The position numbers were made by a program, and so were the translations under genes. From positions 62,001-126,000 of the forward strand of contig JAVKCG010000004.1 of the NCBI GenBank assembly GCA_040222875.1: a DNA stretch of 64,000 nt. The letters run 5' to 3'. Shown here piece by piece: positions 44,051 through 52,740 of this stretch. Source of the DNA: JAJCYL01 sp040222875. GTDB taxonomy: Bacteria > Bacteroidota > Bacteroidia > Cytophagales > Cyclobacteriaceae. The notes beneath the pieces are model-generated. The model was given only the letters and a program-made list of their open reading frames with translations. It did not search any database and was not told where the DNA came from. Position 1 is the stretch's first letter. Each line of letters begins with the position of its first letter.

Positions 44051-44566
44051 CTAACTATCATGGTGGCTTAGGAAAGAGAAGTTTTTATCATTTAGCAGAT
44101 AATAACTTGCCGATGAGTAAAAGTAATCTTCTGGTTTTTCACAGAAACCAGCCTTAACAGGGTTGTCATGGATGTAATCCAACTTTTGATTGAATACTTT
44201 TTCAGAATACAGATCAATTGAAAGCGCATCTCTTTTCCAGAACTGATATTGTCGATCCTTCTTATCAACCTTAAAGTGCTCCAGTACTTCAAGATGATTG
44301 TCAATCAGGTCAAACTTTATTTGCTGAGCGACATATTTTAAGAAATCTCGTTGGACATCAGTTCTTTTATTTGGTTCTATAATCTGCCAAATCAAATGGA
44401 TATGATTGTCTAGAATAACGAATGCGTAGATCGATGACCTCTGCTCCTTTACCAAAAAGGATAGGCTATCAAGAATTATGTTTTTGTACTTTTTCGGTTT
44501 AAGAAGATTTTTCCATTCATGGACAGTAATAGTGATGAACTGTGGATGTTCCGATGCAAGATTCAC
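44051..44566 (-). CDS. REP-associated tyrosine transposase (RAYT-1)
   Basis: 171 residues, Y1_Tnp fold as in IS200/IS605 transposases. Metal-binding HUH-type motif is HIHLIW (His55, His57) and the catalytic Tyr is probably Tyr131 in LDYIHDNPVKAG. RAYTs cut single-stranded REP hairpins and are normally single-copy, non-autonomous guests rather than true insertion sequences. Both sides carry hairpins with the same stem (REP-1): two tandem copies upstream at 44616-44699, one inverted copy immediately downstream. It appears intact. Confidence 0.93.
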   Translation of the reverse strand: MNLASEHPQFITITVHEWKNLLKPKKYKNIILDSLSFLVKEQRSSIYAFVILDNHIHLIWQIIEPNKRTDVQRDFLKYVAQQIKFDLIDNHLEVLEHFKVDKKDRQYQFWKRDALSIDLYSEKVFNQKLDYIHDNPVKAGFCEKPEDYFYSSASYYLLNDKNFSFLSHHDS

Positions 44567-44615
44567 ACTTAATTATAGTCATTTAAATCAAAGTGTGGAC
44601 CTGGCGTGAATAGGT

Positions 44616-44699
44616 AGTTTGAAATTGTTGGTGACAACACCAACAATGGCGAGTATTAGTTTGAAATTGTTGGTGACAACACCAACAATGGCGAGTATT
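44616..44699 (-). repeat. REP-1 tandem pair upstream of RAYT-1
   Basis: Two perfect 42-base direct repeats (44616-44657 and 44658-44699). Each contains the 10-bp stem hairpin of REP-1; stems at 44624-44633 with 44638-44647, and 44666-44675 with 44680-44689. On the plus strand the hairpin is followed by GGCGAG. An open frame across these repeats is not a gene. Confidence 0.9.
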
Positions 44700-44730
44700 T
44701 AATAGACTTACTAATAAGAAAGTGCTGACT

Positions 44731-44913
44731 CTACTTCTTCTCTCTGTCTTTTGGAATTTCAATTGTAAATGGATCAAGATGGACAATTTTGCCGTTCTGA
44801 GAAACGACCACCTTGCTGTTTTTGTAGCGTTTGAACTCGATCATACGATCATGGGCAAGTTTGAGGCCTTTAAGAATCTTATTCCTCTTCGATATATGTT
44901 CCTTACTAACCAT
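44731..44913 (-). CDS. Small partner protein of the zeta-toxin-like kinase
   Basis: 60 residues, basic, starting MVSKEHISKRNKILKGLKLAHDRMIEFKRYKNS and ending with an acidic-basic tail. It overlaps the 3' end of the zeta-like kinase gene by 8 bases, which supports a functional pair. Small proteins of this size often follow such kinase genes and may be their antitoxin (inference). No recognised domain. Confidence 0.6.
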   Translation of the reverse strand: MVSKEHISKRNKILKGLKLAHDRMIEFKRYKNSKVVVSQNGKIVHLDPFTIEIPKDREKK

Positions 44914-45471
44914 AATTCTCGGTTAAATCTTGCCAAACACCCTTCTCAAGGATTTGAACATTTTTAGAATCACTTTCTGCTACCAAAGTTAGCTCATCAT
45001 TAGAATTATTGATAAACACCCATGAATCAGCGTCATCTTTGAAATTCTTGAAAAAGTTAGACAACCCCGATTTATATCTCCTAATAACAATGTCATCCGG
45101 GATGTGATGCCCACCTTCTAATACACGTTGCCTAACCCTTTGAATAGCCAATTCTTGAGAATTGAGCCAAATAAACAACAAGGTTACATGGTAACCGGTC
45201 TTTTTAGCATCCCGAATTAAACATAACTCTTAGTTGCCAGTGTGGTCTCAAAAGCAAAATTCTCTCCGCTATCAAGTAGGGATTTAATCTTAGCAAGCAT
45301 CAATCTCCCAGCTTGAATAGCGACTTTTTCGGGTTGAAAAGGCGAGGGGCCTTTTGCAATTTCATCAGCGTTTACAAACTCTTTGCAGTCCAGAATATCG
45401 GGTAGAATGGTATAAGAGGCTGTAGTTTTACCTGCCCCATTGCAACCTGCTATGATATACAGCTGCTTCAT
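44906..45471 (-). pseudogene. Zeta-toxin-like kinase, interrupted by a one-base frameshift
   Basis: Two frames make up one kinase of about 188 residues. The first part (45471 down to 45217) has a Walker A, AGCNGAGKTT, then FVNADEIAKG and FAFETTLATKSY, as in zeta toxins that phosphorylate UDP-GlcNAc. It stops at 45217. Shifting by one base near 45220-45222, within a run of A (T on the coding strand), restores the protein through LIRDAKKTGYHVTLLFIWLNSQELAIQRV to the stop at 44906. The loss of one T from GTTTTA is the simplest explanation. The start lies 6 bases after the purL stop. It could be a decayed gene or a sequencing error. Confidence 0.85.
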
Positions 45472-45477
45472 CTGTTT

Positions 45478-48400
45478 TTAAGACGTACGCTCCCCCACCC
45501 ACTTCCTCGCATTTATAAACGCCTCAATCCAGGGGCTTACTTTATCATTTCGGCCATCTGGGTAATGTGCCCAATTCCAGGGGTAGAGTGACCGCTCAAG
45601 GTGGGGCATAATAGCTACATGACGGCCATCTTTGGAGTGAAGTGCTGCGGTGGAGAAGTCAGAACCATTTCTATTACCGGGGTATTCTGGATAGGTATAC
45701 TTGGCGGTGATCGTTAGCTCATTTTCTGGTATGTCAAACTCAAATTTGCCCTCACCATGTGCCAGCCAAATGCCCAGCTTTGATCCGGACATTGAACCAA
45801 ACAACACTGTATCATTCTGCTGGATGTCAACATTTATAAAAGCACATTCAAACTTACCTGAAGTGTTAAACTGCATCTTTGGGTGGCTATCGCCCATCTC
45901 AGGATAAACAAGCCCAAGCTCCATCATCAACTGACAACCATTGCACACGCCAAGGCTCAGTGTGTCCTTTCTCTTATAGAAATTCTCCAGAGCAGTTCTT
46001 GCTTTGTCGTTGTATTTAAAGACGCCGGCCCAACCTTTGGCAGAACCCAAAACATCGGAATTAGAGAATCCACCCGTGAAAACAATCATGTTCACTTCTT
46101 CGAGGGTTTCCCTTCCGGTCATCAGGTCAGTCATGTGGACATCTTTCACATCAAACCCAGCAAGGTGGAGGCAATAGGCCATTTCCCTATCGCTATTTAT
46201 GCCTTTCTCCCTGATGATGGCTGCCTTTATGCCTGAATTCTTTTTCCTATTTGGATCGATACCCAGGTCTTCAAACTTGCCAGTGAAATGTTCCGGAAAT
46301 TGGTAGGTGAGCGGCTGAACTTTATAATTCTCAAAACGCTGTTTTGCATGCTCAGGGTCACGCTGGTTTTTATCAAATTGATAAGAAGTATGAAACCACG
46401 TATCTCTTAAATCTTCCAAATCAAATTTCAGATTTGATCCCGATTTCTGAATGAGTAAATGGCGTTCATTGATAGGAATACCAATGTTTTCAAAATCGAT
46501 GCTATGGCTGGCAAGGTAATCTTCCACCCCATCACCTTTCTTCACCTGAATGACCACACCTGGGTTTTCTGCAAAAAGCACTTTAACCAAATCGGCCTCC
46601 TGAATGGGATCAAGGTTGATATCAAGCCCCCCTGTCAAGTTGCCGAATGTCATCTCAACGAGACAGGTAATAAGGCCACCAGCTGAAATATCATGACCAG
46701 CCAAAATCTTATCATTCATTATTAGTTCCTGAATAGCCTGAAATGCAGATTTGAAATAATCAGCATCATGAACAGTTGGTGTTAATTTACCTAAAACGTT
46801 TTGCGATTGTGCAAAACTCGACCCTCCCAGTTCCAGGTTGGATTTTGATAGATTGATGTAGAGCAATGAGGTATTGGTATCTTTTTTCAGGACGGGTTCC
46901 ACAATCTGGCTCACATCTGAAACCTCTCCAACTGTCGATATGATAACTGTGCCTGGCGAGTAAACCACTTTACCATCCGGATACTTTTGGGTCATTGAAA
47001 GCGAATCCTTACCCGTTGGGATGTTGATGCCTAAAGCGCATGCAAAATCACTGACGGCCTCAACAGCAGCATAAAGCCTCGCATTTTCCCCTTCGTTCTT
47101 TGCAGGCCACATCCAGTTAGCGCTGAGCGAAACCCCACTCAAGCCGTGAGTTAAAGGTGCCCAGACCAGATTGGTAAGGGCCTCAGCAATCGACAACTTA
47201 GACCCTGCAACCGGATCAATTAAGGCTGGTATTGGAGCATGACCAATAGAAGTTGCCATGCCTTTTTTGGATTTAAAATCGATGAGTGTGGCTGCCACAT
47301 TGTTAAGTGGAATTTGTATTTCACCGACGGTTTGCTGTTTTGCCACTTTACCGGAAACACATCGGTCAACTTTATTGGTTAGCCAATCTTTGCAGGCTAC
47401 TGCTTCTAATTGAAGCACATTGTTCAGGTACTCTGAAATTGAAGCAGCATCATATTTCAAATCTTGATAAGATGGCTTTTGCGTTTTGTCTTCCAAAATT
47501 GTTTTTGGCGAAGAACCAAAAAGATGTTTCAACTCAAGATCGAAAGGAGCTTTGCTCTTTTCCGAACCAAGAAATTTCAAATGTTGATCGCCTGTGGCAT
47601 GGCCTACGTGATAAAAGGGTGCCCTTTCCCGCTCTGATACTTTCTTGAGATAATCAAGGTCTTTTTCCTTAATGACCAATCCCATGCGCTCCTGGCTTTC
47701 ATTACTCAGGATTTCCTTCTCGGATAAAGTTGGGTCACCGATCGGTAATTTTTTTGCATCTATTTCACCGCCGCTGTCTTCTACCAATTCTGATAGACAA
47801 TTCAGGTGGCCTCCGGCACCGTGATCATGAATGGAAACCACTGGGTTTTCATCCATTTCTGTCATCGCCCGGATGGCATTAGCCACCCTTTTTTCCATTT
47901 CAGGATTTGACCGTTGGATGGCATTCAGTTCAATGGCGTTCTCAAACTCACCTGTTGCAACTGATGACACCGCACCACCGCCCATACCAATTCGGTAGTT
48001 GTCACCACCCAATACCACAATCTGGTCATTCTTAGAGACTTCCTTTTTAATCGCCTGATCTTTCTTGCCATACCCAACACCACCAGCCAGCATAATTACT
48101 TTGTCATAGCCGAATGCTTTGTCACCCTCTTCATGTTCAAAGGTCAGCAGACTTCCACAGATTAACGGCTGGCCGAACTTGTTGCCATAATCGCTGGCCC
48201 CATTGGATGCTTTGATTAGAATATCCAGCGGGGTTTGGTAGAGCCATTGCCTTTCCTTTACATTTTTCTCCCATGGCTTTTGATCGTCCATACGAGAGTA
48301 AGATGTCATATAAACTGCAGTGCCTGCTACAGGTATACTTCCCTGCCCTCCAGCTAATCTGTCCCGGATTTCGCCCCCGGAACCAGTTGCTGCACCGTTA

Positions 48401-49167
48401 AAAGGTTCAACTGTTGTTGGGAAGTTGTGGGTCTCTGCTTTTAGGGATATAACTGAGTCGAAGTCTTTCTTTTCAAACCAATCCGGTTTATCCTGGGATT
48501 TCGGTGCAAACTGCTCAACGCTTGGCCCTTGGATAAAAGCAACGTTGTCTTTATAAGCTGAAACCAGCAAACCGGGGAATTCCCTGGATGTCTTTTTAAT
48601 CAACTGAAAAAGCGTACTCTTTTTTTCTTTTCCGTCGATGATAAACTGACCATTGAAAATTTTATGTCGGCAATGCTCTGAGTTGATCTGTGAAAAACCG
48701 AAAACCTCACTGTCAGTCAACTTTCGGCCGATTTCTTTTGATACATCATTCAGGTATTCTACTTCATCGCTGCTTAATGCAAGTCCTTCTTCATCGCTAT
48801 ATGCCGCAATGTCTTCGATTTCGATTATTGAGTCAGGCTTGTGCTTTATTGTAAAAATATCCTGATCAAGCAAGTCGTATTTGACCTGGAGCATTTTATC
48901 GAATTCTTGTCCTGAGAACGGATGAAATTCTTCAATACGATCAATCCCATCAACTCCCATGTTTTGTGTAATCTCGACCGCATTGGTGCTCCAAGGGGTA
49001 ACCATCTCCTTCCTTGGACCAATGAACTCACTTTTAATAGTTCCAGAAGCAACCTCCTCAGCCTCGCCAAAAAGCCATTTCAGCTTATTCAGGTCACCAG
49101 TTGATAGCTTTTTGCTGGTTTGTACTGCGTAAAAAGTGGTATAGTTCCGCTTAAAAAATGTAATCAT
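45478..49167 (-). CDS. purL: Phosphoribosylformylglycinamidine synthase
   Basis: 1229 residues from the ATG at 49167; the frame opens 141 bases upstream, but those codons lie over REP-2 repeats and lack family sequence. Large single-chain PurL of the purine pathway: an N-terminal FGAM-synthase domain, two AIRS-like catalytic halves (around SEHCRHKIFNGQF and SGGEIRDR) and a C-terminal glutamine amidotransferase with LGVCNGCQLMMELG and a His/Glu pair near PHLERS. It makes formylglycinamidine ribonucleotide from FGAR, glutamine and ATP. No other pur gene adjoins it. It is bounded by a zeta-like kinase gene downstream and REP-2 repeats upstream. Confidence 0.97.
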   Translation of the reverse strand: MITFFKRNYTTFYAVQTSKKLSTGDLNKLKWLFGEAEEVASGTIKSEFIGPRKEMVTPWSTNAVEITQNMGVDGIDRIEEFHPFSGQEFDKMLQVKYDLLDQDIFTIKHKPDSIIEIEDIAAYSDEEGLALSSDEVEYLNDVSKEIGRKLTDSEVFGFSQINSEHCRHKIFNGQFIIDGKEKKSTLFQLIKKTSREFPGLLVSAYKDNVAFIQGPSVEQFAPKSQDKPDWFEKKDFDSVISLKAETHNFPTTVEPFNGAATGSGGEIRDRLAGGQGSIPVAGTAVYMTSYSRMDDQKPWEKNVKERQWLYQTPLDILIKASNGASDYGNKFGQPLICGSLLTFEHEEGDKAFGYDKVIMLAGGVGYGKKDQAIKKEVSKNDQIVVLGGDNYRIGMGGGAVSSVATGEFENAIELNAIQRSNPEMEKRVANAIRAMTEMDENPVVSIHDHGAGGHLNCLSELVEDSGGEIDAKKLPIGDPTLSEKEILSNESQERMGLVIKEKDLDYLKKVSERERAPFYHVGHATGDQHLKFLGSEKSKAPFDLELKHLFGSSPKTILEDKTQKPSYQDLKYDAASISEYLNNVLQLEAVACKDWLTNKVDRCVSGKVAKQQTVGEIQIPLNNVAATLIDFKSKKGMATSIGHAPIPALIDPVAGSKLSIAEALTNLVWAPLTHGLSGVSLSANWMWPAKNEGENARLYAAVEAVSDFACALGINIPTGKDSLSMTQKYPDGKVVYSPGTVIISTVGEVSDVSQIVEPVLKKDTNTSLLYINLSKSNLELGGSSFAQSQNVLGKLTPTVHDADYFKSAFQAIQELIMNDKILAGHDISAGGLITCLVEMTFGNLTGGLDINLDPIQEADLVKVLFAENPGVVIQVKKGDGVEDYLASHSIDFENIGIPINERHLLIQKSGSNLKFDLEDLRDTWFHTSYQFDKNQRDPEHAKQRFENYKVQPLTYQFPEHFTGKFEDLGIDPNRKKNSGIKAAIIREKGINSDREMAYCLHLAGFDVKDVHMTDLMTGRETLEEVNMIVFTGGFSNSDVLGSAKGWAGVFKYNDKARTALENFYKRKDTLSLGVCNGCQLMMELGLVYPEMGDSHPKMQFNTSGKFECAFINVDIQQNDTVLFGSMSGSKLGIWLAHGEGKFEFDIPENELTITAKYTYPEYPGNRNGSDFSTAALHSKDGRHVAIMPHLERSLYPWNWAHYPDGRNDKVSPWIEAFINARKWVGERTS

Positions 49168-49188
49168 GAAGGAGGGGTTATTAAGCCG

Positions 49189-49196
49189 CAAAAATA
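49189..49196 (-). promoter_or_regulatory. Candidate -7 box of purL
   Basis: TATTTTTG on the minus strand, a perfect TAnnTTTG match, 21 bases before the purL ATG. No -33 element is clear. Confidence 0.3.
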
Positions 49197-49269
49197 GGAT
49201 AAAATGGATGGCGGATTTTGAAATAGGGTTGCAATTTTTGGGATTGGGAGCCAACAAGGTGGGTTCTCT

Positions 49270-49308
49270 GGTTCGTGAGACACGTACCACGGCAGGGTGT
49301 TGAGACAA
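49270..49308 (+). repeat. REP-2 copy 1 (imperfect)
   Basis: GGTTCGTG with partner CACGTACC (one mismatch, 3-base loop) followed by acGGCaGGGTGTT. It shares its 3' flank with the partial unit at 50198-50230. Confidence 0.65.
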
Positions 49309-49530
49309 GTAGAGGGAGGGGCACTTTTTCCGTTTAAGGCAAATTTCACGGAAATTATCTCAATATAGATGCATCGTAATAGGTGAATGATTTAAAATAA
49401 AAGGAAAATGACATTCCAATTGTTTTTGATTGCTTTGTTTGTGCAGGCATTAGAGAAAAATGAAGTGGATGAGATTACCAGTAAAGAGGCAAAAAGGACA
49501 TTTTAGGACAAGATGAATATGATTAATCCC

Positions 49531-49557
49531 TCGCCAAGGTTCGTGTCCTCACGAACC
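49531..49557 (-). repeat. REP-2 copy 2, upstream of RAYT-2
   Basis: Perfect 8-bp stem GGTTCGTG/CACGAACC (49538-49545 and 49550-49557) with loop TCCT. The mirror-strand reading is hairpin, TT, GGCGAGGG. It lies 49 bases before the RAYT-2 start and has the same orientation relative to its transposase as the REP-1 copies have to RAYT-1. Confidence 0.8.
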
Positions 49558-49605
49558 TCTGTACTATATTGAAACCTTGAATTTGAAAACGTCAGGATGA
49601 CCTAA

Positions 49606-50148
49606 ATGAATCCAGACCACCTAAGAAAGTCGAGTATCGAAATAGGCCGAATCTATTTCTGGACTGCCATCATCAACAAATGGCAGCACCTGCTGCGGAC
49701 AGATTCATTTAAAGACGTTATCATTAGTTCTCTTCAGTATTTACACACCAAAAATTTGATAGATGTATTTGGTTTCGTAATCATGCCGAATCATATTCAT
49801 TTGATTTGGAGAATCAACAATATGAATGGCAAAGAGTCACCGGCATCCTCACTTCTGAAATTCTCAGCTCATCAGTTTAAAAAGATGTTATCATCACATG
49901 AACTGTCAAATTACAAAGTCACTCGAGACAATAAATCATATGAATTTTGGCAAAGAGATTCACTAGCAATTCATTTATACTCCCCAGAAGTAATGTATCA
50001 GAAACTAGAATACATACATGGTAATCCAACAACTGAACGTTGGAGTTTGGTCAAGGACACGTGTGATTACGTCTACTCATCGGCATCCTTTTATGAGAAG
50101 GGTAGTAAACGTTTTACATTCTTAAAGCATATTGGTGAGGAGGTATGA
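49606..50148 (+). CDS. REP-associated tyrosine transposase (RAYT-2)
   Basis: 180 residues, second Y1_Tnp-fold protein, only distantly related to RAYT-1. Metal motif HIHLIW (His63, His65) and catalytic Tyr136 in LEYIHGNPTTERW are present. Flanked by REP-2 hairpins (stem GGTTCGTG/CACGAACC), one upstream and at least one inverted copy downstream. Length and motifs suggest it is intact. RAYTs process REP hairpins; no other transposase function is expected. Confidence 0.92.
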   Translation: MNPDHLRKSSIEIGRIYFWTAIINKWQHLLRTDSFKDVIISSLQYLHTKNLIDVFGFVIMPNHIHLIWRINNMNGKESPASSLLKFSAHQFKKMLSSHELSNYKVTRDNKSYEFWQRDSLAIHLYSPEVMYQKLEYIHGNPTTERWSLVKDTCDYVYSSASFYEKGSKRFTFLKHIGEEV

Positions 50149-50169
50149 CTGAAAAGCCTCGAATGGGTT

Positions 50170-50230
50170 GGTTCGTGAAGACACGAACCATGGCTAGGGA
50201 CACGAACCAAGGCGGGGTGTTAAGAGAAGG
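50170..50230 (+). repeat. REP-2 copies downstream of RAYT-2
   Basis: A complete unit: stem GGTTCGTG/CACGAACC (50170-50177 and 50182-50189) with loop AAGA, followed by atGGCtAGGG. A second, 5'-truncated unit (GGACACGAACC, then aaGGCgGGGTGTT) follows at about 50198-50220. It starts 21 bases after the RAYT-2 stop. An open frame across this region that also runs antisense to the peroxiredoxin gene is not a gene. Confidence 0.8.
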
Positions 50231-50290
50231 GGGCCTCGTGATAGTTCTTAAAGCCAAGAGACCCAATTTGATGTTTACTAGCCGCAAAAA

Positions 50291-50776
50291 TCAAATGGTC
50301 TGCCACAGCATGGGCAGCTGTATTGTAGAAAGTGCGGTCATGGCCTCACCGATGTGTTTTTCAGGCCGCCATTGTGAATCAAAAATGTGGCTAATCTCTC
50401 CTGTTTTTCGGATGACATAAGTAACCCGGCCAGGTAGCATGCCCAGTAAACTCGGTTTGATGCCAAATAGACCCCTAACTTTTTGATCCTTATCGCTTAA
50501 TAAGGAATACGGAATACCGCATTTCTTCTTGAATGCAGCATGTGATTCGGGAGAATCTGAGCTGATGCCGTAAATTTTGGTCTTCCTTTCTTTGAATTTA
50601 TGATAGTTGTCCCGGAACTCTGAGGCTTCTACTGTGCATCCAATCGTATTGTCTTTCGGATAAAAGAAGATTACCAAGTGGTGATCTACCAGTTCATTTT
50701 TTACATCTATCAGTTGATTGTTTTCGTCAGGTAAAGAAAAAGAAGGTAGAATATCTCCTACTTTGATTGTACTCAT
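50291..50776 (-). CDS. Peroxiredoxin, BCP/AhpC-TSA family
   Basis: 161 residues, thioredoxin fold. The peroxidatic Cys lies in FFYPKDNTIGCTVEASEF, matching the P-x3-T-x2-C motif. The usual second Cys of BCP-type enzymes five residues later is Ser here, so the resolving Cys must be elsewhere (a Cys occurs in KKKCGIPYS) or the enzyme is of the 1-Cys type. It reduces hydrogen peroxide and organic peroxides using thioredoxin. It stands alone next to RAYT-2 repeats. Confidence 0.9.
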   Translation of the reverse strand: MSTIKVGDILPSFSLPDENNQLIDVKNELVDHHLVIFFYPKDNTIGCTVEASEFRDNYHKFKERKTKIYGISSDSPESHAAFKKKCGIPYSLLSDKDQKVRGLFGIKPSLLGMLPGRVTYVIRKTGEISHIFDSQWRPEKHIGEAMTALSTIQLPMLWQTI

Positions 50777-51042
50777 GCCTTAGTTTAGTTGGTCGTAAAA
50801 CATTTGGTTGGGAAGTAGCAACACTTAATAATTTTGAACTTACGAAGACAAGGTTGTAACTGGATTGATTCGCAGGATACCTTTATTTCATACGAACGGT
50901 TACACCCGATCTCACGCTGATTGATTTCTGCATTGAGTTTTCAAGCAAACCCAATTTTTACGGATCATCTGATTGGTATAATTCGGTATTGCTTCGTTAG
51001 TGGCTACCCCCTATCTTAACGAGGCAGAAAATCACTAACCTC
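50777..51042. other. Intergenic region, nothing recognised
   Basis: 266 bases between divergent genes. No hairpin, repeat or clear -7 box was found. Confidence 0.4.
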
Positions 51043-52740
51043 ATGGCCTACAAAGCATCATTTATTTCTAAAAAATTAGTAGATAGCTATAAGAAACATG
51101 GTAAGGAAAAAGTACTTATACCACCTTACTATTTGCCGCCCCTTCAGCGGCCAGTCGAGATTATTATTTTATTGCTGATACTCGCCATATTTCCTCTATG
51201 GTATCTTTACGGATTCGGTAGCGCCCTGGTAGCAATAGTGATAGCTTTCATCTTGTTTGGCATTAAAGATTTATTCATTCAGGACGACCACACATTAACA
51301 AGGATTTATGGACCTATAGGCAGGCTGAGATATGTATTTGAGAATTCATTCCGGGACAAATACCTACAATATTTTAATGAAACCAATACGGATGGCAGGC
51401 CAATGCCAAAAATTGTTAGGGATTACATATATCAAAAAGCAAAAGGTTTAAAATCAATGTCCAGTTTTGGTACTGAACTGGATATTTATGACCCTGAAAA
51501 CACCGCAAATTCCAGGATCCTCCATAACAACTTTGGTGCCCAGCCTGATGAGATTTCCTATGGATTTGATGTGGGTGCCCACAGAGAAAATGTTCAGCCT
51601 TTTCATGTAAAAAGCACCATGAACATTTCTGCCATGAGTTATGGTGCATTGAACTACAGGGCTGCGGAGTGCCTCAGTTTGGGAGCAAAGGATGTGGCTT
51701 ATGTAAATACTGGGGAAGGTGGTTGTGGGCCTCATGCAGTTGGGGGAAATGATGCTGTATGGCAACTGGGGACAGGTAAGTTTGGTGCAGGCAAACATGC
51801 CACATTACCAAATGGCCAACCTACAAGGGTATTGGATGAAGTTTTATTCAAGGAAACTTTGAAGGAATTCCCAAATGTGAAGATGATCCAGTTAAAAATT
51901 TCGCAAGGGGCTAAACCCGGTGTTGGTGGTCATCTTCCCGGGGCAAAAGTTTCACCTGAAATTGCTGACGTTCGAAAAATTGAACCCTGGAAAACCGTGA
52001 TCAGCCCACCGCAGCATGCAGAGCTCTATGACTCAACATCAAAAGGTGCCGTGATGAAACTAATGGATTTCTGTAAGAAGCTAAGAGACATTAGCAATTT
52101 ACCTGTTGGCATAAAAATGTGTATTGGGAAACTGAGCGAAATAGATCTTTTGGTTGAGGCTATGAAACATACAGGCGAAGGCCCTGACATGATCCAGATA
52201 GATGGGGCAGATGGAGGCACTGGAGCTGGCCCAAATATGTTTGTGAATTATGTTGGCTATGGCAGTGCAGTTGAAACGATAGCTTATTTACATCACAGGT
52301 TAAAAACCGCTGGCATTCGGGACAAAGTTAAGATCAGTGCTTCTGGTAGAATTTTCACCCCGGCGCATGCAGCCTACGCTTTTGCTTACGGGGCTGATAC
52401 CATTGAAACAGCCAGGGCTGCGATGCTCTCAATTGGCTGTATCCAGGCATTGAAGTGCCACACCAATGAATGCCCAACTGGAATAACTACTAATAATAAG
52501 TGGCGCATGCATGGTATCAGCATCCCTGAGAAATCGACCAGAATACATATGTATTTAAGTGGATTCCATCATGACATGCTGGAGCTTACAAGAATTATGG
52601 GGAAAAGCAATCCCAGGGACATTAGGCCAGAAGACCTCCGGGTGATTAGTCAGAAGCAACATTTTGCTGAGCATTTTAAAGAAGAAGATCCATTCGGCTT
52701 TTTTATGCCATCGCCAACCGCAGATATTTGGGAGAAGTGA
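51043..52740 (+). CDS. FMN-binding glutamate synthase-related protein
   Basis: 565 residues. Two N-terminal membrane segments (about 35-70) are followed by a glutamate synthase central/FMN domain with KISQGAKPGVGGHLPG, IQIDGADGGTGAGP and a Cys cluster (CIQALKCHTNECPTG) for an iron-sulfur centre. It lacks the amidotransferase and small-subunit domains of true GltB. Related proteins are called FMN-binding glutamate synthase family; their substrate is not settled. Its stop overlaps the next gene's GTG start by 3 bases, so the two are coupled. Confidence 0.9.
   Translation: MAYKASFISKKLVDSYKKHGKEKVLIPPYYLPPLQRPVEIIILLLILAIFPLWYLYGFGSALVAIVIAFILFGIKDLFIQDDHTLTRIYGPIGRLRYVFENSFRDKYLQYFNETNTDGRPMPKIVRDYIYQKAKGLKSMSSFGTELDIYDPENTANSRILHNNFGAQPDEISYGFDVGAHRENVQPFHVKSTMNISAMSYGALNYRAAECLSLGAKDVAYVNTGEGGCGPHAVGGNDAVWQLGTGKFGAGKHATLPNGQPTRVLDEVLFKETLKEFPNVKMIQLKISQGAKPGVGGHLPGAKVSPEIADVRKIEPWKTVISPPQHAELYDSTSKGAVMKLMDFCKKLRDISNLPVGIKMCIGKLSEIDLLVEAMKHTGEGPDMIQIDGADGGTGAGPNMFVNYVGYGSAVETIAYLHHRLKTAGIRDKVKISASGRIFTPAHAAYAFAYGADTIETARAAMLSIGCIQALKCHTNECPTGITTNNKWRMHGISIPEKSTRIHMYLSGFHHDMLELTRIMGKSNPRDIRPEDLRVISQKQHFAEHFKEEDPFGFFMPSPTADIWEK

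Larger units (their letters stand above)
49168..49605. other. Intergenic region with REP-2 copies
   Basis: 438 bases between purL and RAYT-2. It holds REP-2 copies near 49270-49308 and 49531-49557 (listed separately). A plus-strand frame at 49408-49506 could encode 32 residues (start MTFQLFLIAL), preceded by AAAGGAAA, but nothing else supports it. Confidence 0.55.

Noticed and set aside
44616..44699. Tandem repeat as a CRISPR array
   Set aside because: Two direct copies with no spacer, hairpin-forming and beside a RAYT; no cas genes in the window.
44583..44786. Open frame over the REP-1 tandem repeats
   Set aside because: The sequence is made by the repeats (two identical translated blocks) and has no family or start support.
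50145..50420. Open frame after RAYT-2
   Set aside because: It covers REP-2 repeats and then runs antisense to the peroxiredoxin gene.
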